Source: Novosphingobium sp. SG751A (GTDB lineage Bacteria; Pseudomonadota; Alphaproteobacteria; Sphingomonadales; Sphingomonadaceae). Taken from it: a stretch of 64,000 bases of DNA. Position 1 is the first letter of the stretch. Every line of letters starts with the position of its first letter. Location: contig NZ_JABGCB010000004.1 of the NCBI RefSeq assembly GCF_013149295.1, positions 62,001 through 126,000 on the forward strand, given 5' to 3'. The notes beneath the pieces were generated by a model that was given only the letters and a program-made list of their open reading frames with translations, ran no database searches and was not told the origin of the DNA. Below are positions 36,086-44,065 of this stretch, piece by piece. A program made the translations under genes and the position numbers.

Positions 36086-36189
36086 TGTTCTATAGGTCTG
36101 ATCTATGGATGGCCCAAAAATCTCTATTTTACTTGATGTAATAATTGGCGAAAACGCTCCTCAACATCAAGAATTGGGGAGAGTGGATC

Positions 36190-37230
36190 GTGTCTTTGGC
36201 CATGGATCGCAGGTTGTTTGTCGGTTCGGCCATCGCCGGTCTGGCCAGTGTGGCGGGCGGCGGCGCGGTCTGGGGCGGGCAACCGCTGTTGGCGCGGGTC
36301 ATTCTGGACAATGATTTTGCCGGAGATCCTGACGGGCTCTTTCAACTGGCGCATCATGTGCTGTGCCGCGCCGTCTCCATCCCGCTGATCATCGGCTCGC
36401 ATCTGCCCGGACATTTCGCCAGCGGGCATGATGCGCGGGATTCGGCCGACCGCGCGCGTGAGCTTTTGACGATCATGGGGCTGGGCAAGGTCCATGATCC
36501 CATCGCGGGTTCCGAAACGTCCATCGCCTCGCGTTCGTCATGGCAGTCCAGCAAGGCCAGCAAGGCCATCGTGCGCGAGGCGATGCGCGAGGATGCGAAG
36601 GAACCGCTGATCTATGCCGCCGGGGCCGGACTGACCGATCTGGCGCTGGCCTGGCTGAGCGAGCCAAAGATCGGGCAGCGGATCCGGCTGATCTGGATCG
36701 GCGGCAATAAGCACAAGGGCCTTGGCAATCCGGGAGCCAAGTCTGACGAACCCGAGTTCAATTTCTCCATCGACCCGCTGGCCGCGCAGGTGATCTTCAA
36801 CGAATCCGATATAGAGATCTGGCAGGTGCCTTCCGACGCCTATAGCCAGATGTTGTTTTCCAATGCCGAGTTGGAAGAGCTGGGCGGGACCGGTCCGCTG
36901 GGCGCCTATCTGCAAGCCCGCGTGGATGCTATCCCGGAAATGTTTGCGAAAATACCCGGTGTTCCTCCGGTGCCTGCTTCGGACGCCTATGTGCTGGGCG
37001 ACAGTCCGCTGGTTACGCTGACCGCGCTGGTTCCCCCAATGCAGCCGGACCCGGCTTCCTGTCGCTATGTGGCCATGCCCACGCCGCGCCTGCTCGACAA
37101 TGGCGCCTATGCGGACAGGGCCGATAGCCGTCTCATGCGCGTTTACACCCAGATAGATGCCGGTCTGACATTCCGCGATATGCTGGCTCGCTTCAGGATC
37201 GCGCAGGGGGGCAGGGACGAGCGACGATAA
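36190..37230 (+). CDS. Tat-exported nucleoside-hydrolase-like protein
   Basis: The product is about 346 residues from GTG 36190, which has GGGGAGAG nearby; an upstream TTG at 36145 is less likely. MDRRLFVGSAIAGLASVAGG is a twin-arginine signal. VILDNDFAGDPDGLFQLAHH resembles the calcium-binding DTDxGxDD start of inosine-uridine nucleoside hydrolases, and LIYAAGAGLTDLALAW, RLIWIGGN and EFNFSIDPLAAQVIFNESDIEIWQVP are the matching downstream blocks. The Asp pair is spaced differently (GDPDG), so catalysis on true nucleosides is uncertain. It would act in the periplasm. It stands alone between a terminator and the MscS gene. Confidence 0.72.
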   Translation: MSLAMDRRLFVGSAIAGLASVAGGGAVWGGQPLLARVILDNDFAGDPDGLFQLAHHVLCRAVSIPLIIGSHLPGHFASGHDARDSADRARELLTIMGLGKVHDPIAGSETSIASRSSWQSSKASKAIVREAMREDAKEPLIYAAGAGLTDLALAWLSEPKIGQRIRLIWIGGNKHKGLGNPGAKSDEPEFNFSIDPLAAQVIFNESDIEIWQVPSDAYSQMLFSNAELEELGGTGPLGAYLQARVDAIPEMFAKIPGVPPVPASDAYVLGDSPLVTLTALVPPMQPDPASCRYVAMPTPRLLDNGAYADRADSRLMRVYTQIDAGLTFRDMLARFRIAQGGRDERR

Positions 37231-37359
37231 ACGGCCTCTGTCCCCAGTTGGGTCGATACCACAAGGGTCTTCAGGGGGCGAACCTTACGCCCTGCGAATC
37301 ATTATGCTGATGGAGTCATGGTCGCCATGCTACCTCCTGCGCAGCATAAGGGTGAATGA

Positions 37360-39303
37360 ATGCCGTTTGGTTCCAGTGTATTGCGTGTGATCCTTGTGGC
37401 GGCGGCCGGTCTGGCGTCGGGCGGCTTTATCGATGCCCGTCTGCCTGCCGCCATTTATGCCTCGGGTAACGATCATCTGCCGATCCTGCCCGCCTTGCAG
37501 CGTGATCTCGGCACGGCCCTGACGCTGATGGAACGCCAATTGGCCGAGCCCTTCAAAAACGCTTTTGGCCTGCCGATCCTGTTGATCACCGCCGGTATGA
37601 GCCTGCTGATCGTATGGCCCTTTCGCCTCGGGCTGCTTCATCGTTTCGTGCTGTGGTTGCAACGGCTGCCTTTGGCGTCGCGGGCCGCCATTGGGCTTAA
37701 AGCGGTCGGCACGGTTTTCCTCACCACATTGCTGGTCTTTCTGGCGGTGCAGATAGTCTTCTGGGGGCTGGATTTGACCGTGAGGCTCCTGCCTGAAACC
37801 GAGCGGGTGGCTGATGCGCTTTCGATGGGGCTGGGCATCGCGGGTCTGGGGCTGGGACTGGGGCGGGCGCTGGATTCGCCCGCCGCCCCGGAGATGCGCC
37901 CTCTGCGCCTGTGCGCCGAACTCGATGGCTGCATAGGCAAATATGCGCTGGCTGCGGGCATCATGCTGGGCGTCACCAATGTCATCGATCAGACCTCGCA
38001 TGTCGTCCATGCCAACAGCACCAGTTGGACGATCGCGCAGGGTCTGATCGCTCTGGTCGAAACCATTCTTGTTGCCCGCTTTCTGGTGGTGGTGGGCCGC
38101 GCCCGCGAACAGGAGGCGGAAACAGGGGCGGCAAATCGGAAGAGCGCGGCTGCGCCGGCGATATTCGGCGCCACGGTTTTTCTATGGCTGGCGGTTGGCG
38201 CGGGCGTGGCGGCGTTTGTCTCCGGGCATGTCCAGTTTTCCATGCTGATCCTGCAGGAATTGCTCTGGGCTGGTCTGGTGCTGACCATCGCCTGGCTGAT
38301 CGCAGGCTTTATCGACGCGGCTCTTGTGCAATGGTCCGATGCCGGGGGACCAACCGAACGCGCTGCAGGCGCCGCTGCGGGTATTCATCGCGCCCGGGCC
38401 AGGCAGATCGCCTTATTGACCAGCGCCGTGCTTACGGTTCTGGTCTGGCTGTTTGCCGTTGGTCTTGTCGCGGCGCCGCTGCATGGCGACAATGCCGTGG
38501 TGATTGAGCAGATCCGGCCTATGCCGCTGCTCAATTCGCTGCGCTCGCTCGATCTTTCCCCGCGCAGCGTGGGTATGGCGCTCTGCGTGCTGGTCGTGGG
38601 CATTGCCCTGACGCGCATGTTTCGCGGGTGGCTGGAAAATCGCTTTCTGCCTTCCACCTCGCTCGACATCGGCGTGCGCACCTCGCTGGCAACCGGACTC
38701 ACCTATATCGGAACCCTGATCGCCCTGCTCGGCGCGACCAATATGCTGGGTCTGCAACTGGAAAAGATCACTCTGATCGCCAGTGCGCTTTCGGTGGGAA
38801 TCGGCTTTGGCCTGCAATCGATCATCCAGAACTTTGTATCGGGCGTGATCCTGTTGATTGAGCGGCCGGTCAAGCCCGGCGATTGGGTTTCGGTATCGGG
38901 GGCCGAAGGCACGATCCGCAAGATTCGCGTGCGCGCCACAGAACTGGCCACCGCCGACGGCGGCATTGTGATTGTGCCCAACTCATCCTTTATCTCCTCC
39001 AATGTGGCCAATCGTGACGATACGCTGATGGCGAACAGGCTGGATCTGACGTTGACCGTTTCGGGCGGCGTCACGGTGGCGGCGGCGCGCGACATGTTGC
39101 TGGAAATGCTGAAAGGTTTTGCCCCCTTACGCGACCAACCCGCCCCCCAGATCTATCTCAAGCATTTGGGCGATGCCGAATGGGTGTTTGATATCAAGGC
39201 CTATGCCAAACCCGGAATGGGTGTGGCCCAAACCCGCAGCGATCTGCTCTTCTGGCTTGCCGGACAGGGGGAGGGCAGGGATATTAAGATCAGATCGAAT
39301 TAA
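37360..39303 (+). CDS. MscS-family mechanosensitive channel with extended N-terminus
   Basis: The 647-residue inner-membrane protein has about nine hydrophobic helices. The MscS core lies near residues 440-560: LEKITLIASALSVGIGFGLQSIIQNFVSGVILLIERPVKPGDWVSV is the pore helix and start of the beta domain, followed by GTIRKIRVRATELATADGGIVIVPNSSFISS. The extra N-terminal membrane domain is like that of large MscS paralogues such as YbdG/YjeP types. It relieves osmotic shock or senses membrane tension. It is monocistronic, and its end faces the tetR gene 30 bases away. Confidence 0.92.
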   Translation: MPFGSSVLRVILVAAAGLASGGFIDARLPAAIYASGNDHLPILPALQRDLGTALTLMERQLAEPFKNAFGLPILLITAGMSLLIVWPFRLGLLHRFVLWLQRLPLASRAAIGLKAVGTVFLTTLLVFLAVQIVFWGLDLTVRLLPETERVADALSMGLGIAGLGLGLGRALDSPAAPEMRPLRLCAELDGCIGKYALAAGIMLGVTNVIDQTSHVVHANSTSWTIAQGLIALVETILVARFLVVVGRAREQEAETGAANRKSAAAPAIFGATVFLWLAVGAGVAAFVSGHVQFSMLILQELLWAGLVLTIAWLIAGFIDAALVQWSDAGGPTERAAGAAAGIHRARARQIALLTSAVLTVLVWLFAVGLVAAPLHGDNAVVIEQIRPMPLLNSLRSLDLSPRSVGMALCVLVVGIALTRMFRGWLENRFLPSTSLDIGVRTSLATGLTYIGTLIALLGATNMLGLQLEKITLIASALSVGIGFGLQSIIQNFVSGVILLIERPVKPGDWVSVSGAEGTIRKIRVRATELATADGGIVIVPNSSFISSNVANRDDTLMANRLDLTLTVSGGVTVAAARDMLLEMLKGFAPLRDQPAPQIYLKHLGDAEWVFDIKAYAKPGMGVAQTRSDLLFWLAGQGEGRDIKIRSN

Positions 39304-39333
39304 GCGCAGCGCACTGACCGCAGGTGGTCCGGA

Positions 39334-39888
39334 TCAGGCCAGACCGCGCACCAGCGCGTCGAGCCCGGTCTCAAAGGTGGCGTCGAAATCCATCATCTGG
39401 CGCAGGAATTGGCGCATCGGGCCGTTAGCCTCAAATGATTCCCAGCCCAGCGTAAAGGAAATCACCACCGCTTGACAGGCAAGGGCGCGCTTCTGGTCCA
39501 GACCGAGCGCGATGAGGGGCGCGGCGATGGCGGCGGCGTGGCTGGCCGGTTCTCCGGGCTGGGGCGGGCTGGCCGCCGCGCAGAGCCGCGCGCCATCGCG
39601 ATGCGCGGCGAAACTGTGCCTCAGCGCTCGGCCAAACCGGCCCAGCCACAATTGCCAATCATCGGCCCGCGGCACGGCGGCATAGGCGGCGGCGTAAATC
39701 TCGCGCGCCATCAGGCCCAGCAGTTCCGCCTTGTCACTGAAATGCCAGTAAAGTGCCGGAGCCTGCACCCCCACCCGCGTGGCGAGGCGGCGCATGCTCA
39801 GGCCATCAAGCCCGTCCTCTTCGAGCTGCGCAAAGGCGGCGGCGATCAATCGATCACGATCAAGAAGGGCGGGAGCGGGGCGTGCCAT
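39334..39888 (-). CDS. TetR-family repressor divergent from a Rieske oxygenase
   Basis: This 184-residue repressor starts at ATG 39888 (MARPAPALLDRDRLI); the longer frame to 39948 would run through the operator and into the divergent gene. The DNA-binding segment is LDGLSMRRLATRVGVQAPALYWHFSDKAELL. The C-terminal domain resembles that of the tetracycline-repressor class (TetR_C_1). It faces the Rieske gene at 39958, with TTAACAGTGTTAA in the 69-base gap, and so repeats the arrangement seen at 4.0-5.9 kb. The two repressors are not close paralogues. Confidence 0.88.
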   Translation of the reverse strand: MARPAPALLDRDRLIAAAFAQLEEDGLDGLSMRRLATRVGVQAPALYWHFSDKAELLGLMAREIYAAAYAAVPRADDWQLWLGRFGRALRHSFAAHRDGARLCAAASPPQPGEPASHAAAIAAPLIALGLDQKRALACQAVVISFTLGWESFEANGPMRQFLRQMMDFDATFETGLDALVRGLA

Positions 39889-39905
39889 ATCTTTTTGTTG
39901 ACCAT

Positions 39906-39918
39906 TTAACAGTGTTAA
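39906..39918. promoter_or_regulatory. TetR operator candidate TTAACAGTGTTAA
   Basis: This 13-bp dyad has perfect 6-bp arms around a central G. It lies 17 bases upstream of the tetR start and 39 bases upstream of the divergent Rieske gene, where bound repressor would cover both promoters. Confidence 0.65.
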
Positions 39919-39957
39919 GTCAAGTTGCCCCGCGGAGAGAATAGCCAAGAGGCCGCC

Positions 39958-41064
39958 ATGACCTATGTTCGCAATGCCTGGTATGTCGCCGGATGGGAGC
40001 AGGATCTTGCCCCCGAAAAACCCTTTGCCCTGACCATCCTTGGGGATCGCCTCGTCATCTGGCGCTCGGCCTCAGGCGCGGTTCATGCGCTGGAGGACAA
40101 ATGCGTCCACCGCTTTGCCCCGCTTTCGCTGGGCCGATGCGAGGGAGAGCATCTGCGCTGTATGTATCACGGCCTGCTGTTCGAGGCCGGGGGCAAGGTT
40201 GCGCAGATTCCCGGGCAGGACCTGATCCCGGCCCGCGCCCGCGTGCGCTCCTATCCGGTGGTGGTGCGCCACAGCTGGATCTGGGTCTGGATGGGAGATG
40301 TGGAAGCGGCGGACCCCGCGCTGATCCCGCCTGCGGTGGGTTTTGATGATCCGGACTATATTCTGGGCTGCGGCTTTCTCGATTATCAGGCCGAGGCGCG
40401 GCTCATCAACGATAATCTGCTCGATTTCAGCCACTTGACCTATGTTCACGCCGCCAGCTTTGGCGCAGGCCCGGAATTTGCCTCTTCTCCGCCTAAAGTT
40501 ACCCCGCTGGCGCGCGGCGTCCGGGTCGAACGCTGGATGGAAAACACCCATGGCGCCAGTAATCGCAAATCAGAGGAACTGATCGATGGCTGGTCCACCT
40601 ATGATTTCCTGCTGCCCGGCGTGTTGCTGATGTGGAGCGGGAATTATCCGGCGGGCACAGCCAAGCGGTTGAACTATGCCGCGCCGCCGATGGAAGAGGC
40701 CATTCAGGGCCTCAATTTCACCAGTCAGGCGGTGACCCCGTTGACCGACAAGACCTCGCGCTATTTCTTCTCTTGGGGCCCGCACCGCAAATTCGGTGAT
40801 GAGGCGATGCGCGATCACATGATGGGCATCGCGGGCATGGCCTTTGCCGAGGACAAGGCGATGATCGAGGCCCAGCAGAAGGTGATCGACACCACGGCGG
40901 CGCAGGATGTGATGCCCACGGCCCATGATCGCGGCGTGACGCTGTTCAACCGGCTGGTCGAAAAGCTGGCCCATGCCGAGACCATGGAGCGCCAAGAGGT
41001 CGCGCTTCAGCCCGTGATGGCCTTGACCTCGGCCGGATCGCCCAGCATCACACCGATGCGCTGA
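39958..41064 (+). CDS. VanA-type Rieske non-haem iron oxygenase
   Basis: The 368-residue protein starts at ATG 39958 (AGAGG upstream). The Rieske site is C49-x-H51 and C68-x2-H71, and the mononuclear iron motif is [14 protein letters not shown]. It belongs to the same vanillate O-demethylase-like family as the genes at 4798 and 6305, but it is a distinct member ([17 protein letters not shown] near the C-terminus). Its last 19 codons overlap the convergent fructose-bisphosphatase gene, so the C-terminal tail may be a late extension. No reductase gene is nearby. It is probably controlled by the divergent TetR. Substrate unknown. Confidence 0.87.
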   Translation: MTYVRNAWYVAGWEQDLAPEKPFALTILGDRLVIWRSASGAVHALEDKCVHRFAPLSLGRCEGEHLRCMYHGLLFEAGGKVAQIPGQDLIPARARVRSYPVVVRHSWIWVWMGDVEAADPALIPPAVGFDDPDYILGCGFLDYQAEARLINDNLLDFSHLTYVHAASFGAGPEFASSPPKVTPLARGVRVERWMENTHGASNRKSEELIDGWSTYDFLLPGVLLMWSGNYPAGTAKRLNYAAPPMEEAIQGLNFTSQAVTPLTDKTSRYFFSWGPHRKFGDEAMRDHMMGIAGMAFAEDKAMIEAQQKVIDTTAAQDVMPTAHDRGVTLFNRLVEKLAHAETMERQEVALQPVMALTSAGSPSITPMR

Positions 41065-42017
41065 TGCAGGCCGGTGGGGACCACATCCATGATCCGCCCC
41101 GCGCCATCGCTGGCGCTGCCCCCGGCCTGCTCGATCAGGAAGCTCATCGGATTGGCTTCATAGAGCAGGCGCAGGCGGGCCTTGCCGGTGGTGCGGTGGT
41201 CGGCAGGGTAGAGAAACACCCCGCCGCGCTTGAGAATGCGATGCACATCGGCCACCATCGAGGCGGTCCAGCGCATGTTGTAATCCACCCCGCACGGCCC
41301 TTCGGCGCCCAGAATGCGTTCTTCGACATAGCGGGCGACGGCGGGGGACCATTGGCGGCGGCGGGCCATGTTGATGGCAAATTCGCGCGTGCCCGCCGGG
41401 ATTTGCATCGGCCCGTCGGTCATCCGCCATGACCCCACCTCGCGGTCGAGCATGAATTCATAGACCCCCGTGCCGATGGTCAGCACCAGCAGCGTTTGCG
41501 GACCATAGAGCGCATAGCCTGCGGCCACTTGCTCGCGGCCGGCTTGCAGGAAATCCTCCTCGGTCACATCGCGCCCGGCGCAGGCTTCGGGGGCGCGCAG
41601 GACGGAAAAAATCGTACCTACCGACAGGTCGACATCGATGTTGCTCGACCCGTCGATCGGATCGAAGAGCAGCAGATATTCGCCCTTGGGATAGCGATTG
41701 GGGATGCGGTGGATCGTCTCCATTTCTTCCGACGCCATCGCGGCCAGATGCCCGCCCCATTCATTGGCGTCGAGCAGGAGATCATTGGCGATCACGTCCA
41801 GCTTCTTCTGAACCTCGCCCTGCACATTCTCGCTGCCCAGTGCGCCCAGCACATCGCCCAGCGCCCCTCGGGAAATGGCATGGCCCACCGCCTTGCAGGC
41901 GCGCGCCACCGTTTCGATCAGCAGGCGCAGTTCGGCGGGGCAGGGGTGGTCGGGCAGACGCTGCTGCTCGATCAGAAAGCGTGAAAGCGTGATGGGTTGC
42001 ACGTGATCGGCTGCCAT
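41007..42017 (-). CDS. fbp: Fructose-1,6-bisphosphatase, class I
   Basis: This 336-residue cytoplasmic enzyme hydrolyses fructose 1,6-bisphosphate to fructose 6-phosphate. The metal-binding signature is [67 protein letters not shown] and [36 protein letters not shown] are the other class I blocks. Start ATG 42017 overlaps the stop of the upstream gene by one base (TAATG) and has AAGGGA in front. Located in a fructose regulon, it lets the product of FruK return to fructose 6-phosphate for Entner-Doudoroff or pentose-phosphate use. Confidence 0.93.
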   Translation of the reverse strand: MAADHVQPITLSRFLIEQQRLPDHPCPAELRLLIETVARACKAVGHAISRGALGDVLGALGSENVQGEVQKKLDVIANDLLLDANEWGGHLAAMASEEMETIHRIPNRYPKGEYLLLFDPIDGSSNIDVDLSVGTIFSVLRAPEACAGRDVTEEDFLQAGREQVAAGYALYGPQTLLVLTIGTGVYEFMLDREVGSWRMTDGPMQIPAGTREFAINMARRRQWSPAVARYVEERILGAEGPCGVDYNMRWTASMVADVHRILKRGGVFLYPADHRTTGKARLRLLYEANPMSFLIEQAGGSASDGAGRIMDVVPTGLHQRIGVMLGDPAEVKAITG

Positions 42018-42901
42018 TATTGTCCCTTTCCCTGCGCCATCGCGCTCATCAACGCGCCCACCTGCGGGCCATGGGCAAAACTGGCGGCATCGGCGATGGC
42101 CGCAGCATCGGGCCTGATGCCGGTGTAGAGCACGAATTGCTCCACCGCCTGAAGGACGATGACTTCGGCCCCCGAAATCACCACTTTGCCCGCCGCTTCT
42201 GCCGCGCGGACAAAGGGCGTGAGGGCGGGCTGGGCCACGACATCGAAGGCGATCTGACAATCCGCGATGAAATCGAGCGGATAGGCCAGCGCCTCGGCAT
42301 CGGCCCCCTCCATGCCCAGCGGGGTGACGTTGACCAGCATGGCCGCGCCGATTTCGGGCAGATCCGGTCGCCAGTCATAGCCATATTGCGCGGCCAGAGC
42401 CTGTCCGGCCTGCGCATTGCGGGCGATGATCGTGCCATGAGCAAAACCGCTGTCGCGCAGGGCGGCAACGACCGCCTTGGCCATACCCCCGCTGCCGCGC
42501 AGGAGAAAGGGCAAGGACGGATCCAGCCCGCTCGCCGCCACAAGATCGCGCACGGCGGTATAATCGGTGTTATGCCCGCTCAGCACGCCCTCGTCATTGA
42601 CGATCGTGTTGACGCTGTCGATGGCCGCTGCCGAGGCTTCGATGCTGTCGAGCAGGGGGATGACATCCTCCTTGAACGGCATCGAGATCGCGCAGCCGCG
42701 AATGCCCAAGGCGCGAATGCCGCCGATGGCCGCGGGCAGGTCGCGGGTGGAAAAGGATTTATAGACATAATCCAGACCCAGCAGTTCATAGAGCCGGTTA
42801 TGCAGCCGCGATCCGGCATTGCCGGGGCGGCCCGAGAGCGACATGCAAAGCTGTGTGTCGCGTCCGATGGGGGGCTTGGCGATGGGGGGCTTGATGGGCA
42901 T
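42017..42901 (-). CDS. Shikimate dehydrogenase-like oxidoreductase (SDH-L, HI0607 type)
   Basis: This 294-residue NAD(P)-binding protein is of the SDH-L class, whose start is very characteristic ([21 protein letters not shown]). Lys in [12 protein letters not shown] and Asp in [12 protein letters not shown] are the shikimate-dehydrogenase catalytic positions, and [16 protein letters not shown] is the nucleotide-binding loop. SDH-L enzymes oxidise shikimate much more slowly than AroE, and their true substrate is unsettled. ATG 42901 (AGGAAG upstream) follows the lacI stop by one base. It is co-transcribed with lacI and fbp, which points to a sugar-linked rather than aromatic-biosynthetic role. 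Confidence 0.85.
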   Translation of the reverse strand: MPIKPPIAKPPIGRDTQLCMSLSGRPGNAGSRLHNRLYELLGLDYVYKSFSTRDLPAAIGGIRALGIRGCAISMPFKEDVIPLLDSIEASAAAIDSVNTIVNDEGVLSGHNTDYTAVRDLVAASGLDPSLPFLLRGSGGMAKAVVAALRDSGFAHGTIIARNAQAGQALAAQYGYDWRPDLPEIGAAMLVNVTPLGMEGADAEALAYPLDFIADCQIAFDVVAQPALTPFVRAAEAAGKVVISGAEVIVLQAVEQFVLYTGIRPDAAAIADAASFAHGPQVGALMSAMAQGKGQ

Positions 42902-42902
42902 G

Positions 42903-43916
42903 TCAGCTTCCTGTTGCTTGGTTGCGCGCGCTTGATCCGCGCGCGATAAGTTTGCCGGAAAGGACGGTTTTGCGCATCGCGGCATCGGGATGCTCCAGCC
43001 GGTCGAGCAGCATGGTCATCGCCGTCCGCCCGATTTCCTCGACCGGCTGTTCTATCACGGTCAAGCCATTGCCGATCAGTTCCATCCAGTCGCTGTTGTC
43101 GAAACCGGCCAGTGCAATGTCGCGCGGCACCTCCAGCGAGAGCGAGCGCAAGGCCCGCAGCACCGAGATCAGCATGACGCCGTTGCTGGCCATCAGCGCA
43201 TCGGGGCGATCGGGCTGGGAAAGCAGGGCGGCAACCGCCTTTTCCGCCTCGCCCGGCGCATGGGGAATGGCCAGCGCGTCAACCGTAATGCCAAGGCGTG
43301 CGGCGCCCCGTTCAAAGCCGTTGCGACGCTCGATGCCGGTGCTGCTGCTGGCCCCGAACAGGCCCGCGATGCGGCGGTGGCCTTGATCGTGCAGATGTTC
43401 GAGCAGCAGCCCAGCCATGGCCTCATTGTCGAGCAGCACGCAATCCTCGCGCGCGCCGGGGATGGCGCGGTCGATCAGCACCACCGGGCAATCCATCGCC
43501 AGGTCGCCCGCCCGCGTGACCCTCTGGCGTGAGGGCGCAAGGATGATGCCCGTTACCCGCTCCTGCTGCATCAGTTCGAGATACATGGCCTCCTTGGCCG
43601 GGTCCTCGTCGGTGTTGCACAGGATGACCCGCAGGCCGCGCGCCGCTGCAAGACTTTCGATGGTGCGTGAAACGGCGGTGAAGAAGGGGTTGCGAATGTC
43701 GGCCAGAATGAGGCCGATGGTGTTGGTATGTTGCGAACGCAGGCGGCGTGCGGCAAGATTGGGGCGATAACCGGTCGAGATGACGGCGGCCTGGACCCGC
43801 TCCTGCATGGCCGGGTCGACCGGGCGCCCGCTGAGCACGCGCGAGACGGTCGCGGGCGAAACATTGGCGACTTTGGCGACATCCTTAATTCCGACGGGTT
43901 TGACTTCAACAGGCAT
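42903..43916 (-). CDS. LacI-family regulator of the fructose regulon (FruR-like)
   Basis: The 337-residue regulator has the LacI DNA-binding domain GIKDVAKVANVSPATVSRVLSGRPVDPAMQERVQAAV, the hinge ARRLRSQHT, and a sugar-sensing domain (LASNG-like MASNGVMLISVLRALRS, DIALAGFDNSDWMELIGNGLTVIEQP). It leads the lacI-SDH-L-fbp operon and is divergent from fruBKA. The operator at 43918-43929 abuts its own start codon, and there is no clear Shine-Dalgarno, so autorepression is likely. Fructose 1-phosphate or fructose 1,6-bisphosphate would be the expected inducer, by analogy with FruR/Cra proteins. Confidence 0.9.
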   Translation of the reverse strand: MPVEVKPVGIKDVAKVANVSPATVSRVLSGRPVDPAMQERVQAAVISTGYRPNLAARRLRSQHTNTIGLILADIRNPFFTAVSRTIESLAAARGLRVILCNTDEDPAKEAMYLELMQQERVTGIILAPSRQRVTRAGDLAMDCPVVLIDRAIPGAREDCVLLDNEAMAGLLLEHLHDQGHRRIAGLFGASSSTGIERRNGFERGAARLGITVDALAIPHAPGEAEKAVAALLSQPDRPDALMASNGVMLISVLRALRSLSLEVPRDIALAGFDNSDWMELIGNGLTVIEQPVEEIGRTAMTMLLDRLEHPDAAMRKTVLSGKLIARGSSARNQATGS

Positions 43917-43917
43917 C

Positions 43918-43929
43918 AGAAAACGTTCT
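43918..43929. promoter_or_regulatory. FruR-like operator O1 at the lacI start
   Basis: AGAAAACGTTCT shares the GAGAACGTTTTC pattern, on the opposite strand, with the perfect dyad at 44018-44031. Its arms differ at one position. It lies two bases before the lacI ATG. Confidence 0.65.
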
Positions 43930-44002
43930 CACTTATCAAACGGCCTGATGGCCCCTCCTGCGCTGCATCATGCCTTCAATCACGCACAAAATGCAAGGGC
44001 TC

Positions 44003-44031
44003 TTGACAAAAGTGGTGAGAAAACGTTTTCT
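44003..44031 (+). promoter_or_regulatory. fruB promoter with overlapping operator O2
   Basis: TTGACA (44003-44008) is a consensus -35 box, and 17 bases later TTTTCT (44026-44031) could serve as a weak -10. The perfect dyad AGAAAACGTTTTCT (44018-44031) covers the -10 region. A bound LacI-family repressor would block transcription of fruBKA-oprB. Confidence 0.7.
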
Positions 44032-44065
44032 ATGACCAATGACAGAACGTGGAGAGATTCTGAAC

